Below are positions 36,254-47,071 of a stretch of 64,000 nt of DNA, in pieces (position 1 is the first letter of the stretch; each line of letters starts with the position of its first letter). The stretch spans positions 76,378,130 to 76,442,129 of the forward strand of contig CM035232.1 of assembly GCA_020226215.1 (NCBI GenBank), written 5' to 3'. The notes beneath the pieces were generated by a model. That model was not told the origin of the DNA and ran no database searches. It worked only from the letters and a program-made list of their open reading frames with translations. The position numbers were made by a program, and so were the translations under genes. The stretch is from Sindora glabra (taxonomy: Eukaryota; Streptophyta; Magnoliopsida; Fabales; Fabaceae).

Positions 36254-36434
36254 TAATCCTAGATATTAGTAACCTTTTTATAATAAAGTTAGTAGGGGCC
36301 AACTAAACCATGAGGACTTTGGAAAGTTCATGTAAAAATAAGTATCAGTCACTATGGATCAATGAAAATTTTAGGTAGCTTTTCATTTTTTTAGAATGAG
36401 TACTTTTTACTAATTAAAATCATTTTAGATAATT

Positions 36435-37600
36435 ATGGCTAGGAAAAGGCAAACTCAGCCTTAAATGCCTCGTTGACCTACCAAGGCACATTTGAAAATG
36501 CCAAAAAATGAGGCATCTATAAATGTACCATCATAAAACTTTCAAAGGGTAGGGCAAGAACTGTTTGAAGCTTTAGTATGGGTTAGAAGGCTACAACAGA
36601 CATTAAAGAGATTTCTAGATCAAGATTAGAATCCTCCTGCTCCACCCCTAGTATCACCACCTAGACGGTAAGTTCCATTGTTGCCTCTAAAGGAAAGATT
36701 ATAAATAGTACATGAATTTCAAAAGTTAAATCCTTTAAAATACAATGGCGTAGAACCTACCGTAGATTTCTACCAATTCATGGATTAGACTGAGAGGACT
36801 TGTAGATTGATTGGATGTGATGAGAATATGATGGTGGAGTTAGTAAGCCATCAGTTAGAAGATGTTGCTTATTTTTACTATGTTCATGACATCAAACCTA
36901 TCATTATGGCATGAGAACTTATCACGTGGTGACAATTTCAGACTAAATTTATGGACATATTTTTGCCCCCGAACATTCGTGAAGCCAAGGCATGTGAATT
37001 TGAGAGAGTTACTTAGGGATTGATGACAATCGCATAATATAACACCTTATTCACATGATTATCTTAGTATGTTGAACATTTGGTGCCTATTAAGAAAGCC
37101 AGAGCGAACTAATTTGTCCATGATCTTAATGATAACTTCTACGATCAGATGGATGTTTTTGATATCACAACATATAAACAAGCTTTAGATCAAGCAATTA
37201 AAGTTAAGATACATGTTAAGGAAAGACAAAACCAGGAAATAACCTAGGAAGAGAAAAGAAAGTTAAAGTTTCAAGTGGGAAGTAGTGAAATCATTAGGAA
37301 AAAATCAGCCACACAGAATGTATCAGCTAGAGGTGAGTAGACTAGTAGGAGTAAAACAAATTAAAGAAGATTCTTAAGGAGAGTACTTGATAATGGATCT
37401 AGAAATGGATTTGATGCCTCTAGTTAAGTTTATCCTCCCCTTCCACCATTTGATAAGCCTCTTTGATGCCCCAATGTAACTTTAGTCACTTTAGACCATA
37501 TGGATCTTGCTTTAGATGTGGGCAGCTGGGGTATCAAGTAATTAGATGTCCTTCTACACAGTAAGGTAGTAATATTATGATTCTTAGCATGTGCCCTCTT
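36435..37600 (+). pseudogene. gag of B with an altered CCHC knuckle
   Basis: The ORF starts ATG at 36,435 (MARKRQTQP) and runs with many stops. Recognisable parts are a Pro-rich linker, then LNPLKYNGVEPTVDFYQF, a KFMDIFLPPNIREAKACEFE block and FYDQMDVFDITTYKQALDQA. A zinc knuckle at 37,508-37,549 reads CFRCGQLGYQVIRC. Spacing CX2CX4 then X4C is right, but the histidine is tyrosine. Gag is the structural particle protein. Many stops are TAG or TAA at positions where the family usually has Gln or Trp, consistent with C-to-T or G-to-A decay. Confidence 0.85.
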
Positions 37601-38060
37601 TAAAATACAATGTTAGCAAAACAATTAGCAGTATATGGGAGAAAGAACATAAGGAAACAACTAGCCAAAACACTAGCTTAGGTATATGCCATGACACATC
37701 AGGAAGCTCAAGCTTCTAATGCTGTAGTGGCAGGTACAATACTAATTGAAATCTTCCTCATAAAAGTATTATTTGATCTTGGCAAAGCCACTACATGATT
37801 TAGAGGAACCCTTAGCAGTAAATACACCAATAGGTGAGATGATGCTAACATCTCAAGGCATAAATAAATGTGTAGTTTGAATAGATAATCACCTGACCGT
37901 AATCAGTTTGATTATGTTAGAAATGATAGACTATTATATCATTTTAAGGATGGATTTGCTGTTTAATTATCATGCCCATGTAGATTGTTATTATAAAATA
38001 GTCACATATCAATCAAATGATGGTAGAAACTAAATCTTTCAAGGTGAAAAAAAGGTAGGA
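37601..38060 (+). pseudogene. Protease region of B
   Basis: After the knuckle the sequence keeps the protease context 'ILIEIFLIKVLFDLGKATT' (about 37,740-37,795). The active-site triplet expected as DSGAT/S reads DLGKAT, so the catalytic motif is degenerate. Stops and frameshifts follow up to the RT linker at 38,061. Confidence 0.6.
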
Positions 38061-38771
38061 ATGCTTACTTTTATATTATGTACTAAGGTTAGAAATCTGG
38101 TAAGTAAAGGATATGTCATGTGGGTGGCTTTAGTAAAGGAGCTTGAGAAACAAACAATGACCATAGATCAAGTTCCTATAGTAAAAGAATTTCTTGATAT
38201 TTTTCTAGATGACTTATCTAGGTTGCCACTAAATTGGGAAATTGAATTTACTATTAAGACCATTCTGGGAGTAGATTCGATATCTATTACTTCTTATAGA
38301 GTGGCACTAACAAAGTTAAAAGAATTAAAGGATCAATTACAAGATTTATTGGATAAGACTTCTATACAACCTAGTACATCACCGTAGGGATCATCGATGT
38401 TATTTGTGAAGAAGAAGGATGGATCATTACAATTGTGCATTGTTTATCAATAGCTAAATAAAGTTACCATTAATAATAAATATCCTTTACCAAGGATTGA
38501 TGATCTATTTGATCACTTGCATGGTTCTCAATACTTTTCAAAAATTAATTTACAATCTGAGTTCCATCAATTGAAAATTAAAAAAGAAGACATCCTAAAG
38601 ACAACATTCCAAACTTGTTATAGTCATTGTAAGTTTTTGATTACGTGATTTGGACTAACTAATACCTTTCTGACCTTTATGGACCTAATGAACCTTGTTT
38701 TCAAACCCTTCTTGGATAAATTTATTGTAGTATTTATTGATGATATTTTGGTATATTACAAAAGTGATGAT
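38061..38771 (+). pseudogene. Reverse transcriptase of B, truncated after the catalytic motif
   Basis: The linker at 38,061-38,387 carries PIVKEFLDIFLDDLSRLP and YRVALTKLKELKDQL. The fingers include FVKKKDGS-like sequence near 38,405. The palm ends with the intact catalytic motif FIDD at about 38,733-38,745 within KFIVVFIDDILVY. Of the three related elements in this window, only B keeps both Asp residues. The frame is broken before the motif, and the domain stops at a rearranged junction (38,772-38,825), so it cannot work. Confidence 0.85.
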
Positions 38772-38825
38772 TTTATTGATGATATTTTGATAAATTTATT
38801 GTTTTCAAACCTTTCTTGGATAAAT
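38772..38825 (+). other. Templated filler DNA at the B deletion joint
   Basis: Three adjacent blocks copy nearby upstream sequence in changed order. 38,772-38,789 copies 38,733-38,750 (18/18), 38,789-38,801 copies 38,715-38,727 (13/13), and 38,801-38,825 copies 38,697-38,721 (24/25). Right after the filler, LTR sequence begins at 38,826. Confidence 0.85.
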
Positions 38826-39357
38826 AAAGAATATTTAATTAAGGAATTGTTCATTTGTTACTAAATAGGCATTAATTGGAATAAGAAATTAGTTTTCCTA
38901 TTAAGGATTTTCTAAATAAGTAAAGGATAAGTCACTCATTAAGTATATTTTATACTTATTCTTTGTTGTGTACATTTAATAATAGGTATCGATCATTAAG
39001 CCAATGCAACGAATTGATACTTGTGTAGTAACTTTCTAGTTTCTCAATGTTATCCATGGGATACTTTATGACATGGGTTTAGTCTGTATAAACTGAAATG
39101 TTTTGTAAACTATATGTTTGTATAAGTGATTTTTTTTGGGATGTATATATAGATATACTATATTTATATATGTATATGACTTTTAAACATATAATGTATG
39201 TAGTTTAGTTTTTGAGTTTAGATATCTGCTTCTCCTGTAATAATAATTTAATAAGGGTATTAGAGAATTAGAGGCTTGTAAGGATATTTAGTTAGCACGC
39301 TAGCACTAATTAGGTATCTTTATGCCGATTATGATAACTATAAAATGGGTCCTGACA
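38826..39357 (+). repeat. 3' LTR of B, 5' truncated
   Basis: This is 532 bases matching 35,711-36,236 and ending GGGTCCTGACA at 39,357, where the 5' LTR copy ends in GGTTATGATA. The promoter-containing part is missing. Confidence 0.8.
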
Positions 39358-39940
39358 TTACCTTGTATCTTCTAAAACAATTGTCAAAATCAAGAAATAA
39401 ACTATGATCCTCGATTTAAAATTATTATAAGTGATACATTATATAACGGAATAATTTTATCCATGTACAGCTATGCATATTGCAACATTGTGTATGTCAT
39501 TTCCATTTGTAGGAAATGCTTAGTCTTTATAAGGCGATCTATGATTACCCATATGGAATTATCACCTTTACTGGTTCATGGCAATCTAACTATATAATTT
39601 ATTGTAATACTTTTCCATTTCCATTTAAGAGTGTATATGTTCTAGTAAAGTTTTGCTGGGTGTTAATGCTCCACTTTTATTTGCTGCTAAGTTAAGCATT
39701 TGATCACATATTCTTGCACATCACTCTTCATTCCATCCCACTAGTATACATTTTTCAAATCTTAGTACATCTTAATAGTACTAAGATGTATTGTATAAGA
39801 TGATTCATGAACTCTTTTTAATACTTTTTTTCTCAGAATTGTAGGCACCTATAATTGACTTCTATTCCTTATTACTCCATTTTCATCCATTGCTAGACTA
39901 GTTTCCTTTTTATTCATAACTTTACACTTTAATTGTTCAT
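39358..39940 (-). pseudogene. Integrase N-terminal half of A2
   Basis: The minus-strand frame shows the integrase core opening SIWVIIDRLIKTKHF, with the first catalytic Asp kept (about 39,550). It is followed by the second site, where SDRG has become LNRG (Asp to Asn, about 39,405). Several TAG/TGA stops are present. B separates this part from the remainder at 33,349. Confidence 0.8.
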
Positions 39941-40420
39941 ATTGAGGATTTTCTTTTTGTGCTACTTTGATTTGATCTATCATGACAAAATGCACCATTA
40001 TACAAGCTAAATTTGCTTTTCTATTTTCTTTTAAATTCTTCCTTTTATCTTTAGGAGCTTTCTAGCTTAAAGCATCAGCAAAATGGAGCAATCATAATCC
40101 TGTACAAACTCCATCCATCTTTCTGTCTCATGTTAAGTTCTTTTTGCTTAAAAATATATGTAGGACTCATATGATCTATGTAGGTTTCATAAGTGGCCCC
40201 CCATAAATAATGCCTCCATATTTTTAAAGCAAACACTGTCGCTGCCATCTCTAAGTCATGAGTAAGGTAATTCGTTTCATGCTTCCTTAATTGATAAGAT
40301 ATATAAGCTACTACTTTACCCTACTATATTAACATGCATTCTAATTTTGCTCTGGAAGCATTATAATACACTATATATTCTTTTGCACTACTAGGCAATG
40401 CTAACACTAGGTAGAAGTTA
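39941..40420 (-). pseudogene. RNase H of A2
   Basis: The minus-strand translation contains QGKVVAYISYQLRKHETNY, then THDLEMAATVFALKIWRHYL, then TYIDH and QKELNMRQ (about 40,110-40,330). These are the standard gypsy RNase H blocks, including Glu of DLE and Asp of IDH. Stops lie between them. E1 lacks this domain. Confidence 0.85.
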
Positions 40421-40990
40421 AATATTCTTTCAATTTCTAAAAACTCTACTTATATTCATCATTCCACATAAACTTGGCTCCTTAATGAGTTGACTTGGTT
40501 AATGATGCAGCTATTTTCAAAAAGTCTTCTACAAATCTTCTATGATATCCAACTAGCTTGAGGAAACTACATATTTTAGTCATCGAGGATGGTTATGGCC
40601 ATCTAAGCATGCTTTAACTTTTTTAGAGGTCCATTTGTATTCCTTCTTACAACATCACATGGCCCAAGAAATGTACTTTATTCATCCAAAATTTACACTT
40701 TTAAAATTTAGCATACAACTTATGCTCCTTTAATGTTTATAGTGTGATCCTCAAATGTTGCACATGCTCTTCCTCACTTTTGGAATATACTAAGATATCA
40801 TTAATAAACATAATGATAAATTTATCTAGGAAAGATTTGAAAACATAATTAATTAAATCCATAAATGCTGTAAGAGCATGGGTTAGTGAAAATAACATAA
40901 TTACAAACTTGTAACAACCGTAACATGTCATCTTTCTTCTTTACAAATAGCATTGATACTCTTATGGTGATGCACTAGGTTGTATAAGAT
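40421..40990 (-). pseudogene. Reverse transcriptase of A2, palm only
   Basis: The frame at 40,737-40,931 carries the palm blocks YKFVIMLFSLTHA and FMDLINYVFKSFLDKF. The catalytic motif reads FIND instead of FIDD, so one metal-binding Asp is gone. Upstream (to the right), about 450 bases present in E1 are missing, removing the protease-RT linker and the first RT blocks. Confidence 0.85.
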
Positions 40991-42560
40991 CTATTCATAT
41001 CATACACCCCTTAACACTATGAGTTGTAGAGATAATGTCTCCTATCAGTGTATTTACTAATAAGGGTTTATCTAATTCATTTAACGATTTTGAAAGTGTA
41101 ATCACTAAATTCCTAGATATAAATGAATGCATAGTATTGGAATCAAATGACACTTTTACTAGAAAAGTTCTAACTAAATTGATATAGTACCTATCACCAC
41201 TGTATTAGAAGCTTAGGCTTCTTAGCATGTCATGGCAAACGCTTTTGCCTAGGTCCTAGCTGGTTCCTTCCCTTTGTTCTTCCTATTTAACATTATTGAT
41301 GGTTTGGCTACAGTTATATTTTGAGTAGGTTACACACTAAGGGTAGCAATATTACTTCCTTGCTAGGTAGTCTTACATTCAAAAGCTCAATGTCCTATTT
41401 GTCCATATTTGAAGCAAGATTTGCACAACTCAAAACAGTTAAGATTACATTGTTAACAATGAGGAGGTCTATTGGGTAGATTTGGAAATAAATAGGTTTT
41501 ATTCAAAATATTAAGACTCCTTTTAGATTTGCTATTAGGTGTTTTTTCCTAAAATCTTCTTTAATCTTGAAATCTATTTCTTTTTATTTGCTATCTCTAA
41601 TTAGCACATTCTAAGTAATTACTACTTTCCCCATATCTCTATTGCTTACTCCTTGATACTTTGTCTTCTTTTTTCCTAAGAGGTCACCTATCCTAGTATT
41701 ACTCTCACTAAAGCATGCTTAACTTCAGAGTTCTAATGGGTATGGTGTATTAATGCCGGTATGATTGCACTTGATCATAAAAATAATCTTAAGGACCATA
41801 TATAAATGGGTTCACTCTAGCTCTCTCTGCAAGTACTAGGTGTTCTACATATTAAGACAACTGAGTAAATTATACATCGTATTAGGCTATTGTCTTAGAC
41901 CTTTAAGTTAATCTTTCAAACTCATGGTCTTTTGCTTCTTGAATGCTTAATAGTAAAAACATATCCATCAACTTGGCTTGAAACTACTTTTAGATAATTG
42001 GTTCTTTAACAGCCATTATGGGTTTAATATTATGGTTATACTAGAAATAAGTTATATCTTTTAACTACTGAGCCACATCTTTTAACTAATAACCTATTAA
42101 TTCCACCATTATGTTCTAACTAACCCTAACAATTTGCAAGTTCTTTCTATCTGATCCATAAATTAATAAAAATCCACTGTCAAATCCTTATCATCATATT
42201 TTGGGGAGTTCATGTTTTTTAAAACACTTATATACCATTTGTAACCTTTCTGTTAAAGGCAATAGGGGATTTGTTATCTAGGCATTAGTGAGATTAGAGG
42301 TGGAATAGGAGGGTTTTAGTTTCAGGCTAAGACTTTTTATAGAATTTGCTATAGCATTGTAGCCCTCGCTAAAGCCTTAAGTTATTCTTGTTCTACTTTA
42401 TAGAGGTTTTCTAGAGATATTCTCATGGAGGCTTCATGCTCTGGCACTTCTAAATGCACTATAGCTTGAGTTTGCTTGTTTCCAATCATAATTCTATAAA
42501 ATAACTTCAACTAATAGATACTACTTTCTCTAAAAGAAAAAGTAAGTAAAAATAATACCT
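40991..42560 (-). pseudogene. Protease remnant and gag of A2
   Basis: This begins at the deletion joint (about 40,992) with sequence equal to E1 2,686 onward, then protease, then gag. The knuckle at about 41,385-41,425 reads CFKYG then GH then FEC, with the second Cys as Tyr. A gag stretch at about 41,770-42,000 parallels E1 5,100-5,340. Stops are frequent. Confidence 0.75.
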
Positions 42561-42675
42561 ATTTGGCTTTATGGATCCACTATGATTAATATCTATTCTT
42601 CCTTCAACCATCCATAGATTTCATATTCTGAATATGCCTTCTTTTGATTCTACTATAATGACTATCTTAGATTAT

Positions 42676-42689
42676 GCTTTGATACTAAC
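42676..42689 (-). other. Primer binding site of A2
   Basis: On the minus strand TTAGTATCAAAGC follows the LTR end after a few bases. It is a decayed initiator-Met type PBS (TGGTATCAGAGC). Similar bases follow the LTR of B. Confidence 0.65.
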
Positions 42690-42691
42690 TC

Positions 42692-45600
42692 TATCATATA
42701 CTAATCAACTATCTTTACAAGCCTCTAACACATTCATAACTCTTCCCTCTTTCATAACTCTTCCTCTTTCATAACTCTACTAAAATATAAATAAGTACTA
42801 ATGGAAAATAATTTTAATGTGCGTGCACATGAAGAAGTTTAAAACATAAATTACATATGTTAAATATTATTTATGCAAGACTGTAAAATTTTTGAAAACA
42901 TAATTTTGTATATAATTACTATTAGAAAATAAGATTTCTAATTAGGATGCCACAAAATGTTATATGGAAGATTTCCAAGAGCGAGATAAAGGTTCACGAA
43001 TAGACATTAGTCACCTTTGGGATCTATGCTTCATATTTGTAAATGAAAATTAGGTAGAAGGTGTGTGAGTATTAAAATATTCAGTGAATGGCTACTCTTT
43101 TTATATTTTTTTAGAAAGAATTCACCATATTATATTAGACATATATATTATTGCATAATAATTAATCAAAGCTCTTGGGTACTATTTGCAATTTATATAC
43201 ACAACTATAACTAGAATACTATCAAAATTAGCAATAACTCTCATGTACTAATAGTAGCTTTTAATGTACATATAACAATTTTATGTGTATTATTTACAAA
43301 ATCTATCTAGAGAATGGTTATAGCAATTACTTATAAAATTCACTGAATGGCTATAGTTGATATCCAGGTTTCTCCTTATATCTTTAGTCTAACCTTATCC
43401 CCCACCGCCTTAGGTATGAGGCCTCCAGCCTTATCCCTCCGACCGTTACCACACCTCTCCTTCTTTGCAAAGAATGTAAATCTCTGCTCCATAAATCAAA
43501 TATAGGATGAGCAATCATAATAACAATAAGCATTGCTAGGATGTCATAAGCATATATAAGTATCAATCATTCATTTCATTATCACATATTAAGGGTATGG
43601 TAAAAATATCAACTATGCCATAAGGGTTTTATTAACAAAATTTGTCATTCTTATGTATTCAACCTTCAACATCACATATCATTATGTCCAAGGTTAATAT
43701 AGATTCTTTCCATCTAAGATAGGTAGCTCAAATATCATCAATTATATTATAATTCTTAATCACAAAATCTAGCCGAACTTATACACAATCACATTTCATC
43801 ATCACATGACATTATATCGAAGGTTGATATTCAACCATTCCATTCAAGATAATAGAAACTTTGGACTCATATGAATAGCTATCAATATGATTTCAATATC
43901 ATTAACTATTTTATAAATTCAAATTCTTTTCATCGTTTCTCAAAGGAATCCCAAGCAATTGCATTGCTTATTTACCTTGTATGTGTCACATTTTTTATGC
44001 CTTTCAAGGCTTTCAAATTAATTCAAATTACATTAAGATTTGTCCTAACATTTTTAAAATAATATTACACATCAAATATCAATTAACTTGCATTATTTAT
44101 TCTCATGGGTACTGTTCACATAAAATCAAAAAGAGAAATTTAAAATAGGATAGTATGTGTGCAAACTTAATAAAAGTCCCATTTTAATACTCAAACCACT
44201 TTTAATTGTTACCAAATTTTGATACAATATTCTTAACATGTTATTAAATAAAAACATCAATCATTTCTCAAAAATTTCACATGGTTACTATTCATACAAA
44301 ACTAAAAACTTAGAATTTTTGAATTTGGGTAGTTTTGGAGTTGTTGTATCAAAAGGGCCTTCCTTGCATCCAAATCAACTCTAATTGCCACCAAATTTCA
44401 ATGCGAGGTTACAAACATCCTAATAGTTTAGAACATGAATTACTTTAATTTTTCTCAATTCAATTGGGCCACAAATAGCACCGAACACTATGTGGAACCT
44501 AATATTCTATTTCAAGCTGTTATAACCAAAGGCCATTCAATTGCACTTTTCATAACTTTAACATTTTTAAAAAATTTGTTAGTTTTTCCTCACCTATCCT
44601 AACATTATTTATAGTATAATTGTACCAAAAATTGAAATTTAACCCACTCCTAACCCTTGTTCCTAAAGAGAAATAGAACATACTATTAAATTATTGTTAA
44701 TAGAATTTTGTTTCTACACTTTCGTATGGCCATTTCCTATGGGAAAACTTAATAAATCATCTCCCACTCAATTCACCATCACAAAAGCAATGTTATATAT
44801 TTATATCAACATTTATACATTATCAAAATCAATTCATACAGCACCATCTCAATTGCACATCCAATAGAACCAAAATCATCAAAAATTTCATCTTTCATGA
44901 GAAAACTCCATAGAACAAAGATAGTTTCCACTCACCTCAATTTCTTGACACTTTTAAATTTCAAAATTATTTTAGAATAGAAAAATAGTAGCTTCACTAA
45001 AATAAATCAAATTTTATAAATTTAAGAGAGGAGATGATCATGAAAACTTAATGAAGATGAAGGAAAAACCTAGGTTACCTTACTAGAATTGATGAAACTA
45101 GTTAAAGAGCTTTTCACAATTGTTTGAAAAGTTGAAAATCCTAGTAGAGTAGCTAGAATGTCTTATGGTTTTGGCTGAGAAATTGGTAGAAAAAATGTGC
45201 AAGAAAAAGTCCTAAAGGCTTTATATATAATTCCTAAAATTTCCTTTGTAAACTACTTTTTTTCTTTTTTTTTATTTTTATAAAAATTTTAGTGATAATG
45301 GAGCAGCACATGGGTCATGTTTTGTTGGATTGAAATTAGAAAATTTTTCTTCAAATCCAATTAAAATTAGCCAAATATAGCTTTCTAAGAACATGGGTTA
45401 ACAAATGTCCCTAATTTACCAATTTTTTTCCAATTTACTAAAGCTTCTTTTACAAGATTAGGCCTTATTTTTGGGCCTAAATTTTTTGGTTTCTAATATC
45501 ATAATTAGGCCTAAAAAAGTGATCTAACTTAGCCTAAATGAATGAAGGTGATTTATTTCAAATTTGGGCTTAATCTTTAGGTTTTTAGGTTACCCAAATC

Positions 45601-45857
45601 ATTTTTCAACTCCTCAAGCCCTTAATTCCCTATTATATTTTTAGAAAATTATCCTTGTCTTAATGTTAGGATTTTTATGGTATTTTGACCCCTATTAATG
45701 CCTAATAAAAGTTCTACAAAAATTCTAGATAGATATGCCCTCAAATTGTCTTTATGATTTAATCAAATTTTTACTTGATTACATTTTTGGGTTTCTATCG
45801 AGATAATTTTTATCCAAAATTTCTTCTTAAATTTTCTTACTATGTTAGGGTATTACA
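42692..45857 (-). repeat. 5' LTR of A2
   Basis: This LTR is 3,166 bp. It starts TGTAATACCC at 45,857 and ends at 42,692 just before the PBS. A TATA-like box in minus orientation lies at 45,219-45,230. Near the 3' end about 40 bases present in the partner LTR are missing. It matches the 3' LTR throughout, with visible substitutions and small indels. Confidence 0.85.
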
Positions 45858-45862
45858 CTTTA

Positions 45863-46569
45863 CTAAACCCATCTTGAGTTCTTAAATCACCACATAATCC
45901 CATTCTAATCATAAGTTTGATAGCTTGCTATAACTTTCCATAATCATAGTTATATCTTGAACTTTCTAACTCTCAAGGAAACTCTTATCCTAACTTAGAT
46001 TCCCATTATAGTCTAGCAATATAAGGATGTATGGAATTTAATTGATATAGTTTCTATAACTATATTATATGACTTTAGCACTTAGGCAATTGAGGTTTAT
46101 GAATGTGTTTGTCTTTTATCTTTGTAACATATTTGTCTATTCTAAGATAAAATTATTCCTCACAAATCATGAACAACCAACAAATTCTAATTTCAATTAT
46201 CTCTTAGGCTATGCCTAATTAACCTCTTAGCTTGGTCAAATAGGTTTGCAATTCTCTTAATTTTTTTCATTCCATTGTATACATTCCCTTCACTTTATTA
46301 ACTTGTGAATGTCAAACTAGCTCTTACAAATTTACAATACTTAAATTGGCACTCATTTTAATATACATTTATTTAAAGTGTTTTATTTTAATCTATCACT
46401 AAATAGATTTACCTTTTAATGTCACCATATTTACATCAGTTAAATAAAAAATTGATATATATAATGGTATAGTGATATTTTTGTAAATAATTTAAACTTG
46501 CCATTTTAGCTATATTAATGAGCTAATGTTATAAAGCCTCATTTTATAATGGGAGACGAGGGATCTTAT
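45863..46569 (-). pseudogene. Continuation of element D after A2 (unrecognised)
   Basis: This follows the second CTTTA copy and should be the continuation of the sequence interrupted at 29,350. Translation gave no recognisable domain. AT-rich and without long ORFs. Confidence 0.35.
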
Positions 46570-47071
46570 CATGACTTGACTCTTGGGTATGGTGACCAAT
46601 GTAAAAACACTTGCCTAGTGCTAATTCACTAGCCAATTATCCTTACAAGACTTTAAACATTTTTTACTCTTTATTATTTAACTTTACTAAATATAAAAAT
46701 AGGAATTTATAAAAAATAAAATTAGCTATACATGAAATTGAAAATCCAAAATATAATTTACATACATGAAAAGATTTATACAAGAGTATTAGAGTTTTAC
46801 AAAAATATTAAAGTTCATGTACAAATATGATAAGCAGAGAAATTCCTAATTTGATCCATTTTGTTTCTATTTTAAGTTTTCCTCAAGACTAGATTCAATT
46901 GATGAAAAAGATGGAGGATCTAACATATTAGTAGAGCTAGAACTACTAAATATATCCTCCTAAGAATGGTTAGGTAAAATAGGACTAATAACAAAAAGAT
47001 TTGACTCAAAATTTAGTTTTCTAAGTCCTATAGAATAATTACTGCAAGGCTCTAATGCTTTTATATGAAAT
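46570..47071 (-). repeat. LTR fragment related to A2/B
   Basis: It begins with bases resembling the A2 LTR outer end (29,356-29,460): 'cttgggtatggtgaccaatg' parallels 'tttgggtatcatgactggtg', followed by 'ccttacaagac'. It is cut off by the Athila-like LTR at 47,072. Near 47,047-47,070 a word like a decayed PBS (minus strand) occurs. Confidence 0.5.

Larger units (their letters stand above)
33350..39357 (+). mobile_element. Gypsy element B, inserted in the A2 integrase, internally deleted
   Basis: B is a plus-strand Ty3/gypsy element with a full 5' LTR (33,350-36,236), PBS, gag, protease region and part of RT. The sequence then jumps to the last 532 bases of the 3' LTR (38,826-39,357). About two thirds of pol and most of the 3' LTR are missing. 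A2 integrase sequence flanks it on both sides, which proves the nesting. I could not fix a convincing target duplication. The PBS area and LTR 3' end resemble those of A2, so the two belong to related families in opposite orientation. Confidence 0.8.
29351..45862 (-). mobile_element. Complete gypsy element A2 (Tekay/Del-like) with CTTTA target duplication and nested element B
   Basis: The element spans 29,356-45,857 on the minus strand. CTTTA stands at 29,351-29,355 and again at 45,858-45,862. The outer ends are TGTCACATCC on the left and the TGTAATACCC start read from the right. The order from right to left is 5' LTR (42,692-45,857), PBS, gag, protease, RT, RNase H, integrase (split by B at 33,350-39,357), PPT and 3' LTR (29,356-32,509). 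Without B it is about 10.5 kb. All coding parts are decayed. Confidence 0.9.

Noticed and set aside
33340..39365. Target duplication for element B
   Set aside because: Flanks (ACTTC and TTACC) do not match well. An alignment to the empty site in E1 leaves several solutions.
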